From NCBI GenBank assembly GCA_014773175.1, contig VXCM01002108.1, positions 1 to 64,000 on the forward strand: a DNA stretch of 64,000 bases. The letters are read 5' to 3'. Positions 12,111 to 26,402 of this stretch are shown here, piece by piece. The notes beneath the pieces are model-generated. The model did not search any database and was not told the origin of the DNA. It was given only the letters and a program-made list of their open reading frames with translations. Every line of letters begins with the position of its first letter. Within the stretch, counting starts at the first letter, position 1. The position numbers were made by a program, and so were the translations under genes. This stretch comes from Lucifuga dentata (taxonomy: Eukaryota > Chordata > Actinopteri > Ophidiiformes > Bythitidae).

Positions 12111-12661
12111 AGGTCAACATTAATAAATACAGATCTAAGTCAACATAACAGCTGTTCCTGAGAATAAAACTGATTTCAGATTGCAAAACGAGCATTTAGA
12201 CAATAAATTAGCATCCAGACGTCAAGCGCAGCATGAAAGCTGAACAGGAAGATAACTGAGACAAAACTATCTGAAGCCTCACAGAATGAACTTTAAAAAC
12301 TTTAACAGAAATGACTGTTAGGTGTCAAAAACTTCCCAAAATCTGATGAGGCACCTGACCAATGAGGGCATCAAACTCGACTCTGAATACGTTTGCAAAC
12401 GTGAATAATCACACTTCTGAGCGTCGCTCACATCTCATTAAATCTCTTCCAGCCGTGACATTTAAAGCGGAGCATGGCCGATAACATTCAGTGTGCGCAG
12501 AAGGTCGAGCAGAAGAACTTCAGCGTCTGACCTTTGACCTTTTGGGGACAGAGAGACCGCTGTTGTTCTATCTGTGCAAATTTATGAAATTTGCACACAT
12601 TGACTCAGCTCGTGGGGACTGAAAAGGAAGTTACAACTGCTGAGGAACGGAGAAAAAGGAA

Positions 12662-12710
<49 letters not shown>

Positions 12711-13084
12711 GGATAAAATGTCAGTGAGGAGTTTCGGAGGTTCCGACAAATTCTCTGTGGAGACAAAAGGGTTGTTGTGGCTGTAATTTGTGAATGCGGA
12801 AGTCCTGGGACATCACGGCGTAACCAAGTCATTCCCCGCTGAGTCGTCCCTAATGTTATAAGGTTCAACAAGGGGGTGGAATGGTGCGAGACTCATTAAG
12901 CCTGTGTGTGTTACAGTGTGCGTGTGTGTGGAAAACAAAGCTCCTCGACTTGAAATGAACTGATAAATGTGACGACCGAGGTGTGTGACTGACAAATTTC
13001 TGCATGGGAATTAGTCAGCGTGTTAATATGCGTCAAATCAAACCAATGATGTCACCGCATGAACTCAAACTGACCTGCATCCAC

Positions 13085-13085
13085 A

Positions 13086-13148
<63 letters not shown>
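13085..13148. repeat. (CA)n microsatellite
   Basis: About 32 uninterrupted CA units in the dok1-m1ap interval. Confidence 0.95.
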
Positions 13149-13150
<2 letters not shown>

Positions 13151-14023
13151 GGAAACTACTTTTCTTCATAACTCAAGTATTTCAAAAATTGATGGGAATG
13201 TTGTCAAATTCATTGAGTTACGGACAAATGTAAAAATGTATGGAATTTATTAATTTATGGCACACATGCAAACACACACACACACAATCCAGCACCACCA
13301 CCATCTCTTTGCGTGCTCTCCATCCATCCATCCACCCCCCTCGCCCTGCCTTTCAACCCCCAGAGAGGGCTCTTGCTGTGGGGGTGGAGGAGAGCAGAGA
13401 GGCCTCTCTGGTCCTCTATTCTCTGTCTCATTACAACAGTGAGGCTTTCACTACTGGGAGGTTAAAGGCAAAATGGAATTGGAATGTGTGTGTATAAGTG
13501 TGTGTGTGTGTGTGTATGTTAAAATTTATTATGGCTCCTATATGTCTAACTATTATATCTGCATGTTTATGCCAACTGAATCTGAATTTCTGAATCATTT
13601 GCAATTTATTAACACGTTTCTTTGTGTTTTGTAGATTTTTTCAGCATGTGTTTAACCGTGTGTGTGTGCGTGTGTGTGTTAGCATGTGTCAGTGGCTGTG
13701 TTGTAACAGGCAGATAATGCTTTCATACATCCAGCAGCCTTTAATCTCCCTCTGATCTTCCTTCCCTTTCAGCTACTTTTCTTTATTACTTTTTTCCTTC
13801 CCTCTTTTTTTTTTGACTCTTCCAGGCTCCCANTTTCAGCTACTTTTCTTTATTACTTTTTTCCTTCCCTCTTTTTTTTTTGACTCTTCCAGGCTCCCAT
13901 TGTTCTGCTGTTTCCTTTCTTTTGATCTCATACACAACATGTTTTATTATTTATGGTGTGTGATTTAGAAAATTTGCTGTCTCAGCGAGCTACAGTAAAG
14001 ACCCCCCCACACACACACACACA

Positions 14024-14066
<43 letters not shown>

Positions 14067-14783
14067 TTAATACTATTGTTAAAGAGACATGTTAAATTCA
14101 GGTAAAGGATTGGATGAAGCTGTAGCTGCTAATGCTGTAGCACAAAGATTTGCAGTGTGTGTTTGTAGCTTTGTTTTTCTGCAACTGTGTGTATGTGTGC
14201 TTATTTACATATTTATCTGCTCGCTCGTATGTGTGAATTAGTGTCTTTTCCTCCTTAACACACTCTTTAAAGGTTTTAGAGTCTGCCTGATTACCCAGAA
14301 ACTTTCCAGTGGAGACCAATGAGCCTACCGTATGTGTGCGTGTGTGTGTGCGTGTGTGTGTGTGCTGGCTAAGCTACTTTAAGACTCTCTGCTGTAGGTA
14401 GCCTAACTGGAAAAATCCTTTGAAGTGACATGTCAGGATCCTGAAAGCCTCACAGCACACAGAACGAGTGTGTCGTGTGTGTTAACTGTTGCTTTTTCCC
14501 CGATTCCATATGAATTTCTCCAACCCGCCATCTATTTTTTCACTACATTATCATCAAATCTTCATCATCACCACTGTTGTCTTGGTCCAGGGGCGAGCAG
14601 AGAGTTGGCGCGGGGGTCAGGCCCGAACCCCTGATGCTGCCACTGCTGCTGCTGAGGAGGGTGAGAGCCGGACGGGACGCCTTAGCGGAAGGAGGGCCCA
14701 AGGAGGAAGAGGAAGAGTGAGAGGAAGAGGAAGGGAAGGGAGCAATGGTGGCTTTGACCTTGTTTGTTCCCAGTTGGCGTCCC

Positions 14784-14828
<45 letters not shown>

Positions 14829-16686
14829 GAAATTTAGAGAATATATGTAAAAGCTAAACGGCACAAGATGTTCTGTGTGTGATGCTGAGACTGCAAGCTA
14901 CAAGTTCTTGCTGTACTTATTTTTTAAGAAAAGAGAGGAAGAGGCTCTGATGTAACTTCCCAAGCAGTGACCTGTGTCAGCGAAGGAGGAGGTGGAGAAA
15001 GAGAGATGAAGGAAAAAGGAATGAGAAGATCTGTTTTTATGCTGTATGAGCATCATCCTCCTCAGGGCTGGAGTGAGACGGTGCCAAAGAACGGAGCGAA
15101 ATGAAAGGAGAGGGGACAGACGTTTTCTTTGTGTTCTGCTCAACTACTTGCATGTCAGCAACGTTATCGGGCCTGATAAGTCGCACAGCGGCACGGCAGC
15201 CTCGCATGAACTAAAACGAACAAAGAATGAGAAGATCTTCCACAGGAGACGCCCACCTGACCACATGTTTACTGGAAGGAAATTTAAGCTCATCCTGAAG
15301 AACTCTTAAAGTTTTCAGTCTTCACCAGCGAAGTCAGTTTTTCAGTGTTCAGGATGCAAAGCAGTCTGAACCTCAACTTTTTTGATTTTTACACATTTGT
15401 GTTTTCAGAAAATATCACCTAATCAGCTGATTTCATCAAAATTAGCTAATTAGCATGTCAGCTAATTTTATCAAACTACAAACGTTTTTTGGTCCACATA
15501 TATTCCAGTTATGAGGTAAATTATGAATGACTTGTGGTCATGACTGTAATTCTGCTTGTATGGTGTTGCACGACAGAAGGTTTACGTTTCAAATATTTAG
15601 AAAAATTATGTCTGATTATGCTGGATCCAGTTGGAATTAGGGGGATCTAGGATCTGATTCATCTCAGAAGGTCAACTTTCTGTCTTTCTGGTTTCTGATG
15701 AACCGCGGCTGAATTGTGTGACGCTTTGATCGACCTTAGTTTCCATGACGACCGTCTGCTTTTCTGTCTGACCTGAGACAGACATGAACAAGAGGCTTTG
15801 CTGAATCGTTTCCCTAAATCTGAGACATTGAACGCATCATTAAGAAAAGCTAGCTGGTGCTCGTGTGTGTGTAGGCACTGACTTGTCTGTGATTATTGCA
15901 TCTAGTGTGTATAATAAAGACGTGGCCAGAAAAATAGACACACCAGTTACAGATACAAACCAATAAAACAATCCTGTAATAAATACTAACTTTATGAAAT
16001 TGATTCAGCTCTCTGGTCATGTTTGAGGCTGGAGTCTGTGTTTTACTTATTATATTATGTTGAGCCATGTTTGTAATATTTTGTCTTCTCCATATGAGTG
16101 AAAGAAGTGGACAAAATATTAGAAATACCCTTAAACATAATGCAGTTCAATACAACTAATCTACAAAGTACAGCCTGGAAGTATATCACGAAACTGAGAC
16201 AACACACACACAAAAACGGAACATTTTAAGTCAAGTAGGATTGGTTGCAGTACTGTTGTGTTACATTGTGAAGGTGTTTGTATTTTTCTGGCTTCTGGGT
16301 GTCGGTTTTGCATAGTTAGAGGGAAGTTGCATTACTAAAGTACACTCTGAACCATACTGATGTTATGAAAAATCACCCTGTCCTCTACTGTACATGACCT
16401 TTAGACTGCCATAAAGCTTTTCTGGGTCAGATCAACCTGCTCTTTAGATAAGCAGCATGTAACATCTATGATATGATGCTATAAGTTAATTGTCTTTCGC
16501 TAGAATGACCAACTGGCAGCCGAAAACTGAATAGAAATATTTTTAAAGAAGAGGGAGAAGTTGGTAAGCTGGTTTACCTGTCGTTGCTGTCTGCTGGGTG
16601 CAGCTCTTGCGCCCTCTAGTGGCTGAAGCTGATCCCTGTGAGCCACAGATTGGAGCCTGAAATCAAAATCCCGACCAACACCCTTT

Positions 16687-16890
16687 CTATGTTATTCCTT
16701 TACGACAAGTGACACACAGATTAGTTAACACATCGTCGTTATCGCTGGCTACGTCATCCTCGCCATCGTCTGACCTGTACGGGTATCGGGGTTGGGAGAG
16801 CAGGCCTCTGCTCCTCAGGTGCAGTGAAAGGTTGCTGCTCAGAGACAGAGGGTTGAACACAAAGTCCTCCTCCAGCTGAGCCAGACAATC
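16687..16890 (-). CDS. m1ap: m1ap last coding exon
   Basis: Acceptor TCTCTGTCAG, then DCLAQLEEDFVFNPLSLSSN, LSLHLRSRGLLSQPRYPYRS and an acidic stretch (DDGEDDVASDNDD), stop TAG at 16687-16689. Human has a similar ESMLDSLELEPTYNPLHVQSHLY start, then diverges. An internal CAG|GTCAGAC site could serve as an alternative donor, so the exact C-terminus is less certain than the rest. Confidence 0.85.
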   Translation of the reverse strand, partial: DCLAQLEEDFVFNPLSLSSNLSLHLRSRGLLSQPRYPYRSDDGEDDVASDNDDVLTNLCVTCRKGIT

Positions 16891-17756
16891 CTGACAGAGA
16901 CACAAAGAACGGAATAATCAGGAGTCAGGCATATAACATATTTAATCCCACATATAAATCTATAGGATTCTTGTTTTGAATATTGAGCTGCTTTCTCGAT
17001 GCCTCTGTCTGCTTTTGTAATTTTGTTCAGGCACATCCCCTGACCTGTATGGTGTGTAAGGACTCAGGCGTGGGGTCCTGACTGGAGACGGGCAGCGAGC
17101 AAGGCAGCAACAAGTCTCTGCAGGCCACAGGCTTCAGAAGGAGGGAGAGAGATGGGGAGGACTGGAGGACATAGTGGGAATGGACACCTAGATTTATACA
17201 CACGCACATACAGAATATGAATACTCATACTGAAGGCTGATAAATGTATATTTCTCTCTCTCTCTCTCATACAGAGACGGACCTGAGCCTCCAGGTTGTG
17301 ACTGCAGCAGCAGGAACAAGTCACGACTCTGAAATAAGGAAAAACAAATCTCACACAGAACACACGATCCATCGGTATGACACTGAAATTTTAGCGTTAC
17401 AATATGGAAAACATCACATTAACAGGCAAAAGAAAGTGCTGGAGATAATTTAAAATTTTAGCAACATAAAACTATATTTATAAAACTATATTTNCAAAAG
17501 AAAGTGCTGGAGATAATTTAAAATTTTAGCAACATAAAACTATATTTATAAAACTATATTTATAAAACTATATTTCTAGCAATATAAAACTAGCAACATG
17601 GAATTTTCTACTTGTGCTTCTGCTACAGAAGTTGCATTTTGCCAGCTATGATTTATTGGTTTTGAGTACTTCTGTTACTAATTCCAATTAAACCACTGTG
17701 ATATTACTGAAATTATTACTAACAAAAGTCTAGGAGTTAGTAAATCACAAAAATTA

Positions 17757-17802
<46 letters not shown>

Positions 17803-17946
17803 AGAGTGTGACAGAGAGCGTGGAACAAGTTTTGATTGGCCTCCATCTCATCCCAGTCCAGCTTCCAGCAGGTGGTGGGTCGGATCACCAGTGGCAGGCC
17901 GTACAACACGCTCTCACACACTCCGTCTGCACGCAGAACCCTGCAT

Positions 17947-18004
<58 letters not shown>

Positions 18005-18470
18005 GCTGACACCAAGTGAAGTACTGATCTGCCTATATTCTCAAATATTCTGCAAAAAACCTTTGCTATGTTTTTTTTACAGTATCTGTCTCCAAAAGAA
18101 AATATTTAAAAAAAAAAGAAAAATTATGTTTTTAAAATACTTTTTTTTTTCTTTTTTTTTTTTAGCATTAAACTGGAAATCTCCAAAAATAATGAGAGGC
18201 AGAGAGACAGAGAATGACATCATCCCAGCCAAGGTGAATTTGCAGACAGTGTCATTGTCCTCCAGCCAAATTTAAATGTCACCACTGTAAATCATGACTC
18301 ACCAGGATGTAAAAAAACACACAAACACTCACACACACAAAAGAAGCACACATAACATCATGCTCTATGCGTGAGGAGTATGTAAAACTTAGGCAAAGCA
18401 GGGAAGAGGAAGAAACCATCACTTTGTTTTCTGCTGTATGTCCATTGCTAACATCAATGGATGTTGTGTG

Positions 18471-18517
<47 letters not shown>

Positions 18518-21500
18518 GGAAGGGATGACATCAGCTTTTCAACCACAAAACTATTAAGATCAAAGCATTTCATCAGGATTATTTTGTTTATGATAATCTG
18601 TTTTCAGTATCAAAACTGATGATTCCAGTAAGATAAAGTACTTTAAAGGACCATACTGGCTATTTTGCATGTTTGAGCCTAATACACTCAATTTTCATAC
18701 ATGTAATGTTACTGACAGTCATTTCCCAAAGCATACTACTGGAACGGTGAATTAAAAATGTTTTTCCTACCTTTCAGACCGCCATTGGTTTCAGTTCATT
18801 CTGCTATTAAAATCAACTTGTTGACACTTGAAATGTTCTTGGGATAGGTAATCCATCATCGCCAACAAGACATGTATTCAGGTTTTTTTTTTTTTAGCAG
18901 TTTTGTAATTTTAACGTTTAAGTGCAATAAAAAGTGTGGAGTGAATGTATGTCTCCACTGGAGAATATAGTCTCAAAAGAAGACCTGCGTTTATCAAAAA
19001 ATTTAAACGACCGTGACTTCATAAGGCTGCGTAATTATTAGCAGCCGAAACATTGATTTTTAAGGTGGGTGTATCTCTTGAATATTTAATTTTGAAAGAT
19101 TAAGAGGTTTTGCAAAATATCAGGAAAGCTGAAATATGGTTTTATCCTTTGGGAAGTGACTGTCAGTAATGTAACGTATGAAAATTGAATATAGTAGGCT
19201 CAAACATGCAAAATGGACGGTATGGTCCTTTAATGTGACGGGGGGTTGTCATTTTGGAAACAATCTATATCTCATCCTGTCATAATGGAGCCATTCAGCC
19301 CTGCCTGTCTTACTTGATGGCTTTCAGTCTCTGTGGCACTGCACTCTGATTGGCTAAGCCCTTAGCCAGAGGCAGGAAGTCCCGGATGCTTTCTGTATTT
19401 ACTCCAAGGTTGGAGGTCAGGGATATGAGGGCAGGGCTTATCAGACGCTCCTGCATGTCACACTTCACACACACTACAAAGGTAAATGCCACAAGAAAGA
19501 AAAAAAGAGAGGCTGGATGAAAATATAAAACACACAAAAAAATTCTGTGCTTTTTCTATATGCTCTGAAATCATATCCAGCCTTCATACTGATAAACAGG
19601 ATGTGTTTTTTGTATGTGTGTGTGGTGTGTGTCCCCTAACCAGAATTGGGGTTATCCAGGGGGCTTGGTAGTAGGAGGTGGAGGTGCTCCCGGTCTCCTC
19701 CCTGCTCATGAAGCCATGTTTTCAACACCATCTCCATGGCAAACGCACTGTTTTCCACCTGCTGCAGGTCGACCTCCACCCCCAGCATTAGAGCGTCTGC
19801 AGACAGACATACAGGACATTCATGCTGTCACACTTTTGATCTTTTGACTGTTTTGGACAAAGAGAATGCAATTTATCCAGGATTGGTGACACTATTTGAA
19901 GGTAAGGAGTCATCATTAGTTATATTTGCACAGCATGTGACTTTTGAGATTTAATAAGTTGATTTCTGTAACATGAGCTGCGTTAGAGGAAACTAACGAG
20001 CTGTGTATGCTGCACGCCCACACCAGTGTTAGAATTCACTATCAAAGATGCTAATTAACCCAAATAGCATCACCTGAGTCATTATAAAAGTTGCCAAAAT
20101 CTTTGCTGTAATTTATCCTGCATGAACACGTCCAACAAACCTAACAGAATAATCAGGAAGATGTCAGTCACAGTCGATACACATGCAACTCGCAGTGAAA
20201 GGAGGTGAAAGAAGTGAAAACACCAGTGTGAGGACTCTATGGGCTCACAGGCCAATTATCTTCTAAAATCATTTCCCTGTTTCACCACTAGATGGAAGCA
20301 ACAATCTATATATTTAATATATAATTTCTATATATACTGTAGTTAACAGTGAAGACACTTAAGACACTTATAGTCATCATGTTGATCCACAAACTCTGGT
20401 AAGCTTTAACAGCCTGGGACCTATATTTGGTGTTAGGATAAGAAGGCTTGGCACGACTTTTATGACGGGAGGAAGTAAATCTTCGGTTTGGATGCAAACC
20501 CGCTTCTTAAGACGACAGGCTCCAGAATTAAGATGCAGTTACACTTCTCTATTCACATCACCCAGACTTTCACTTATCATGAAGGAAAAGAAACCCTATG
20601 GACGTGCCCCACCCTTCTTTGTTCTCTCTCTCTCTCTCTCCCTTGCTTCCTCCATTCCCCTAATGTCCATTTATCACTGAAGACAAGATACAAACCTCAT
20701 AGCATGCCCCTCTTCTCTCTCTCTCTCTCTCTCTTTTTCTCTATCTGGTGTTTAATAGTTAATGACCCATCAGGAGATAACTAATGGGACTAAAGGGAGA
20801 AGAGAGGATGAGGAGGCGTAAGAGTGAGCGAGGGGACAGATGGAGAGAGAGAACGACAGAAGGGGGATAAGATGGAGAGAGAGCAGAGAAGATAGAGTAA
20901 ATATAGACAAAAGCATACTGTAGAAAGTAAGGTTTCTCAGCCAAGAATTTAGGAAAAAATTAGAAACTTTAATCTGAGAAGAAAATATGTCAGTGCTCCT
21001 TTCATTTGTCAGAGAGAAGATATGGGAGCTATTTTCAGTTCTGGTCCAAAGAAAGAATTGATCGCCACTTTTTTTGTGCAATTTAAGTAGCAAGAGGTAT
21101 CTTCCTAATTAATGATGGTGATGCCTATATGTCACTTTGGCTCATCCTGAAACGTCTCATATTAAGTTTTCAAAATAAGTCATAGTGTGTAGATGTTTCA
21201 ATTACATATATCAGTTTTAAAGTTACAGCACCTCTGCATCACACCAGATAAGGAATGTTAGCATGTCTTTTCATGTAAGTTTCCACTAAAGAACTCCGAT
21301 TTCCTTTTTTGTACGAAAAGGGATCACGTCAAGCTGCTCTGTTTTACACTCGGTGATATTTCATGCTGCTCTAGATAGAAATTATTATCACTGTTGGAAA
21401 TTCTCTGATACTATTATTACACTATTTTATCTAAGAGCTTGTTAGCTCCCTGAGGGAAAATAAGGATATTTACAGAGGAATTATGTGAATGGATGAACAG

Positions 21501-22114
21501 AACAAAGAAGAATAAGCAAGATGAGGGAGATACTGGGATCAATTCCCATTAACCAATGAGGAGGAAGAGAGAGAAAAAAGTAAAAGGTAAGGGAAAATGA
21601 GAGGAATGGAGGCTGAGGGAGGAGGCGAGCATGCTTTCTCGTCTTTATGGGAATGCGAGCAAAGAGATAAGAGGAAAATGGCTGAGAGATGGACGGAGAT
21701 GAAGGCAAGAGAGTTGAAGCAAATCGATCGCCATTTGTGCTCATAATGTCTGACTGGGGAATAAGAATGGAGAGAGAGAGAGAGAGAGAGAGAACGAAAG
21801 GGATAGAGATGTGTGTGTGTACAGAAGGAGAGGATAAGAAAGTAAACATTACAGAGAGCAAGATGAGGAGGAAGAGAGAGAGAGGAAAGGAAGATTAGAG
21901 CAGGATGAAATAAAGAAGAGATGGATGGATGTGGTGAGTGATGGATGACGGGACTCCGTTAGAAAAGTTTGTTCTCTTGTAATTAGTGAGAGAGAGGGGG
22001 GGAGAGAGAGAGGGAGGGGGAGGGGGAGAGAGAGAGAGAGAGAGAAGGAGTTGTGTATTGCTTCTCACACCAACATAAATAACTTACATGGGAGGATTAC
22101 TGAGGATAGTTTAG

Positions 22115-22169
<55 letters not shown>

Positions 22170-22244
22170 ACAGAGATTTCTCTTCTCAGTTGAATAAATC
22201 ACTACCTGGGGAACTTGGGGAGGAAGAGTGAGTCTCTCTCTCAT

Positions 22245-22293
<49 letters not shown>

Positions 22294-25200
22294 CACATTG
22301 ATTTCCACAGAACGATGAATTAGCGACTGAGGAGTGTGTGGGTGAGAGTTGTTAACCTCTCTGTGTGTGTTCAATGAGACAGCAAAGAGCTGAAACAACA
22401 TGATGCTGTGTGACTCCAGCCACCTAATTTGAGTTCACAAAGAGTGTGTTTACACTCTAAATCCTCCTCCCCTCTTCCTCAAACAGTCTTAGCTGACATG
22501 ATGAAGTGTGTGTGTTTATGCTCTCTCTCTCTCTCTTCGTCATCCTCCTGCTGTTTCCTCTCTGCTGCGTGAGAATGGGAAGATTAAGAAACAATTCAAT
22601 TAGCGGCTGGACAAGATGACCCGTCCTGCTGATCTGGAAGTCTAATGACGCGCTGAATCATCAGCATGTCCCCTGCGTGTGCGCACATAGGTGGAAAGAC
22701 AGACTGTGACATACATGCTGATGCAAGGTGCAGGGTCGAAGTCGAATCTCATTAAGTGTGGGTCCGTGTACGGTGTGTGTCTGTGCTGTAAATCAGCAGT
22801 GATGTAAATGCTGATGATTGGGGTCAAACACGGTAATCATGAGTTAAACAAAGGTCTTGGTGAACTAAAGTGCTTCAGTTAAAATCAGGAGCTCGAAACC
22901 GTTTCAGTTATATGTCCAGCTATGACAATGCATGGCAATATGTACCGTATATCCTTGAGTACAAGCCGATCTTGTGTATAAGCCGACCCCCTGATGTTGT
23001 TCCATCAATTTATTTGTTCAGCAAATTACCTGTTTTTCTGGGANTATAAGCCGACCCCCTGATGTTGTTCCATCAATTTATTTGTTCAGCAAATTACCTG
23101 TTTTTCTGGGAATTGACATAGTAGTCCTGTGAGTTGAAAATAATCCACGTACCGGTAAACAGCTGATTACCATAACTGACATTAGCTGACATTAACTTTT
23201 CCAGACTCCTCTTCCTTGTCTGAATCACCAAACAGTTCATTCCAGTCCTTGATGCTCTTTTCCTCTTCTGAGTCTGTGTTTTTGACCAATCACATTAGCG
23301 CTGACTGGGCACTGCAAAATGTGCTGGATAAGATGTTTAGTCAGGAAATATTTCATTCTAAGATATGATTTAAACTATTTTCCATAGGTAGTGGTAATGG
23401 GTAGTATTTCCACCCCTGAAAATTTTGTTCCCTGGGATCAAATTTGAATTTCTCATGTATAAGCCGACCCCCCATTTGCTTTGTGAAATTTAGTAATAAA
23501 AACTCGGCTCATACTCGAGCATATACGAAAAGTCACAATGCTTCTTGCAACAGATAAGACGGTAAGGACCTGCTGTTTGATGATTCACGTGTCACAATCG
23601 TTGCTGACTTGTCACTTCTGTGTAAACACTCTCAGACATCGTGTAAACGATAGCTGCTAATGGAAGTCTGATAACTTTCACATTAGCATCTCTTGTCTGT
23701 CTCCATCTCACTGTGGGTTTTAGACTTTTCCTGAGACGTGGGATTCTAGGTGATGAATGATGTTGATGCTCACTTAAGGAAAATTTACAACAGCCAATTC
23801 AGTTCTGAAAGGCTGATGAATCTCAGGCATTACTGCCGCTCGAAACTGCTCGCTGGAATAAAACTTGGCAAGAACGAGTACATTCACTGCCTCTGTTCAG
23901 GACCGTTGGTTCGACTCTGAAATAAGACGGTCTTTATTATCTATCTACCCACAAACTTTAAAACACTATTGGATCGATGAAACTTTAATGACTACAATTA
24001 ACAATTATTTCCAGAGCAATGTCTCATAGCTGCCGAAGCTTTCTATCACATGGGCATTTATTTTCTTTGAGAGTGGAAGATAATAACTTTTCCTTTCTTG
24101 TGTTCTGGCACTTATGTTCCGGCTCTTCTTCCTGCAACACTCCACTTCTCATTTTCCATCCCTGTGTTATTTCTTTGCCTTTTCCAGCTCCTCCTCAGCA
24201 GCCCACGCCCATTAGTGGTTCATTTTCCTCTGTGCATTAGGAAGAGTGCATCATCCTTGTGAAATGTCATCCAATGTACCATTAGCTTGCATGGGGAAAT
24301 AAGGTGACGCAATGCACTAATGCAGCACTACTAGAAGAGAAAGCAGTAAAACCTATAAAACCTTCTTTTTACTCATTAATTTAGATAAGTATCAGCTGTA
24401 GCCAACAGATAGCATACTCTGCCCTGGAATGGTGGGAAGCTAATGAAAGCTCACTGCCCAGTTCTAGAAGGATCATGCTAATAGCTTGAAGTAGGCTAAT
24501 TTAACAATAGATTGGTCATTCTTTGCTCTGTTTTTATTGCATTTGACCTTCAGGAGTTATTTACACATTTGCAAAACATTTCTAATGCAAATGAGACGAT
24601 TATTTTATTGATTGCTATTGAGAGGTCAGAGGTCAGAATAAGGAACAGAACAACAGGATTGGAGCTCATATGGAATCCAGTTTGAGGTCTCTCCTCTTAT
24701 TTGAAAGGCTATTCACAAAATTATGTTATGCAAATAAAAATATGGCTACCTGGCACTAATGTGTCAAATTAATACATGAGTGAGGGAATTCTGCGATATC
24801 AAACTGAAGCAGCCGCCCCAAACAGACTTTACAAAGTTGAACATAGAGATAATGATGAACGCCTTTCTGGGAAATTTCTGTCTGACATCCATATTTCACT
24901 TCGAGCAAAACTGACAGGAACACACACTGTCCTTGTCTGTCAGCGTGTCTAACAACAGCAGCCATGATGAATAGTGCATTGATGTAGTTTGAGACTGTGA
25001 CAAATAGGTCATTGATCATCTGATCTAAAACACACACACACTCACACACACACACACCAGAAGCTGTGTGAGCTAATTATGCCTCGCAGTTATACTGTTA
25101 AAGCCATGTGGTCACAGAGACATTTACAGCAGACAGAGACATGAAAAGGACAAGAGAATAAAATGACAAGAGCACTGTGTTCTGTCTGTCATCTGTGAGG

Positions 25201-26371
25201 AGAAAGGACAGAAATTGGACAAAAAAAAAAAAAAAAAAANAAAAAAAAAAAAAAAAAAAGACAAAAAAATGAGGAAAATGCCAATTCTATGCATGGCAGC
25301 ATCAACAAAATATCCTAATATTACAGAAAGATGAGCCGTAAACTTCTCAGTGTGAGAAAGAAATGCCACTGAATTCAAGTTTTTCCAATTTTCAGAACAT
25401 TAAGACAAGATTATCAAATTATGGAGGTGAAGCTGGATTATTGCAAGAAATCTCTATTACCTTAATCTGGTTATTCACATCAACAGAGTTACAGTGGGCC
25501 TGATCAGTAGACAGAAAAGATAAATGAGGACAAGAGATCAACTGTTAGAATCTAGAAACCAGAGAGACGGCAGCTGGATAACTTCTTTGAAGTACTTGAA
25601 AAAGACGAAAGGTTAGAGGATGACGAGACGACTGCAGACAGGACTCAAGGAGATACATAAGAGATCTGTGTGAAAGAAGACAGGGAGTAAAGAGAAATAA
25701 AAAAAAAGGCCAATAGGTGACGGAGAAGACCTAAAAAGGGTGAAAGGATGAGACGAGAGCCGAACGGAGAGATTGGAGAGGAGATAGCAAAGAACAAATT
25801 GCTCAAAAGAGGAGGTGGAGAATGACCTTGTTTTCCTTAAGTGCCTTGAAGGCCAAGATGAGAGAGAGACATGCGGTCTATCCATGTAGGCTCAGATACA
25901 GATAAGGAGCAGGACATGCAGAGAATGCAGCGATTTGTCCTTTTGCAGTACAGTAAGTGGTTTGACGTAGGAGAAAGGAGATTAGATGAAACAGGAGGAG
26001 GGAAGAGAGGGAAGTTTGAGAGGGAAGGAATGAGAGGATGAGGAGATGAGAGATAAATACACTTATCGAGAGAACAACAGCTGGAAGGAAGAGATGTTTT
26101 ATAGATTCCAAATATGTGAATTATTGAAAATATCTATTCTCATCTTTTGGGGCAGATGATGGAGGTAGGAGGTAGGAAGCATTGTGATTACATTAGTCAA
26201 GTATATTAATAAGGCTAATGCACCTGAATAGGGAAAAGACAATAAAAGAGGAAAGGTAATGGGGTTTGTGATGTCTCTTTAATCCTGCTCACTCGTTCAC
26301 TTCCTTTACCTTCCCTTTAATTTTCCACCATCACTTTTTTAACCTCTGTGATTCTTTCATTAGATCTGATT

Positions 26372-26402
<31 letters not shown>

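Larger units (their letters stand above)
8801..16686. other. dok1-m1ap intergenic interval, no gene recognised
   Basis: Between the converging 3' ends of dok1 and m1ap. It holds N-gapped poly-A (8938), a duplicated A/G-rich stretch (9067-9197), (TG)n at about 9806-9851, (GA)n at 12665-12708 and 14787-14826, a (CA)n array of over 60 bp at 13085-13148, a CA/TC compound at 14007-14067 and MITE copy D. A GC-rich, purine-biased patch at 14587-14760 has an open Arg/Gly-rich frame but no recognised similarity. Confidence 0.6.

Noticed and set aside
14489..14830. 113-codon Arg/Gly-rich open frame running into (GA)n
   Set aside because: The end is microsatellite-coded, no family is recognised, and human has no gene between DOK1 and M1AP.
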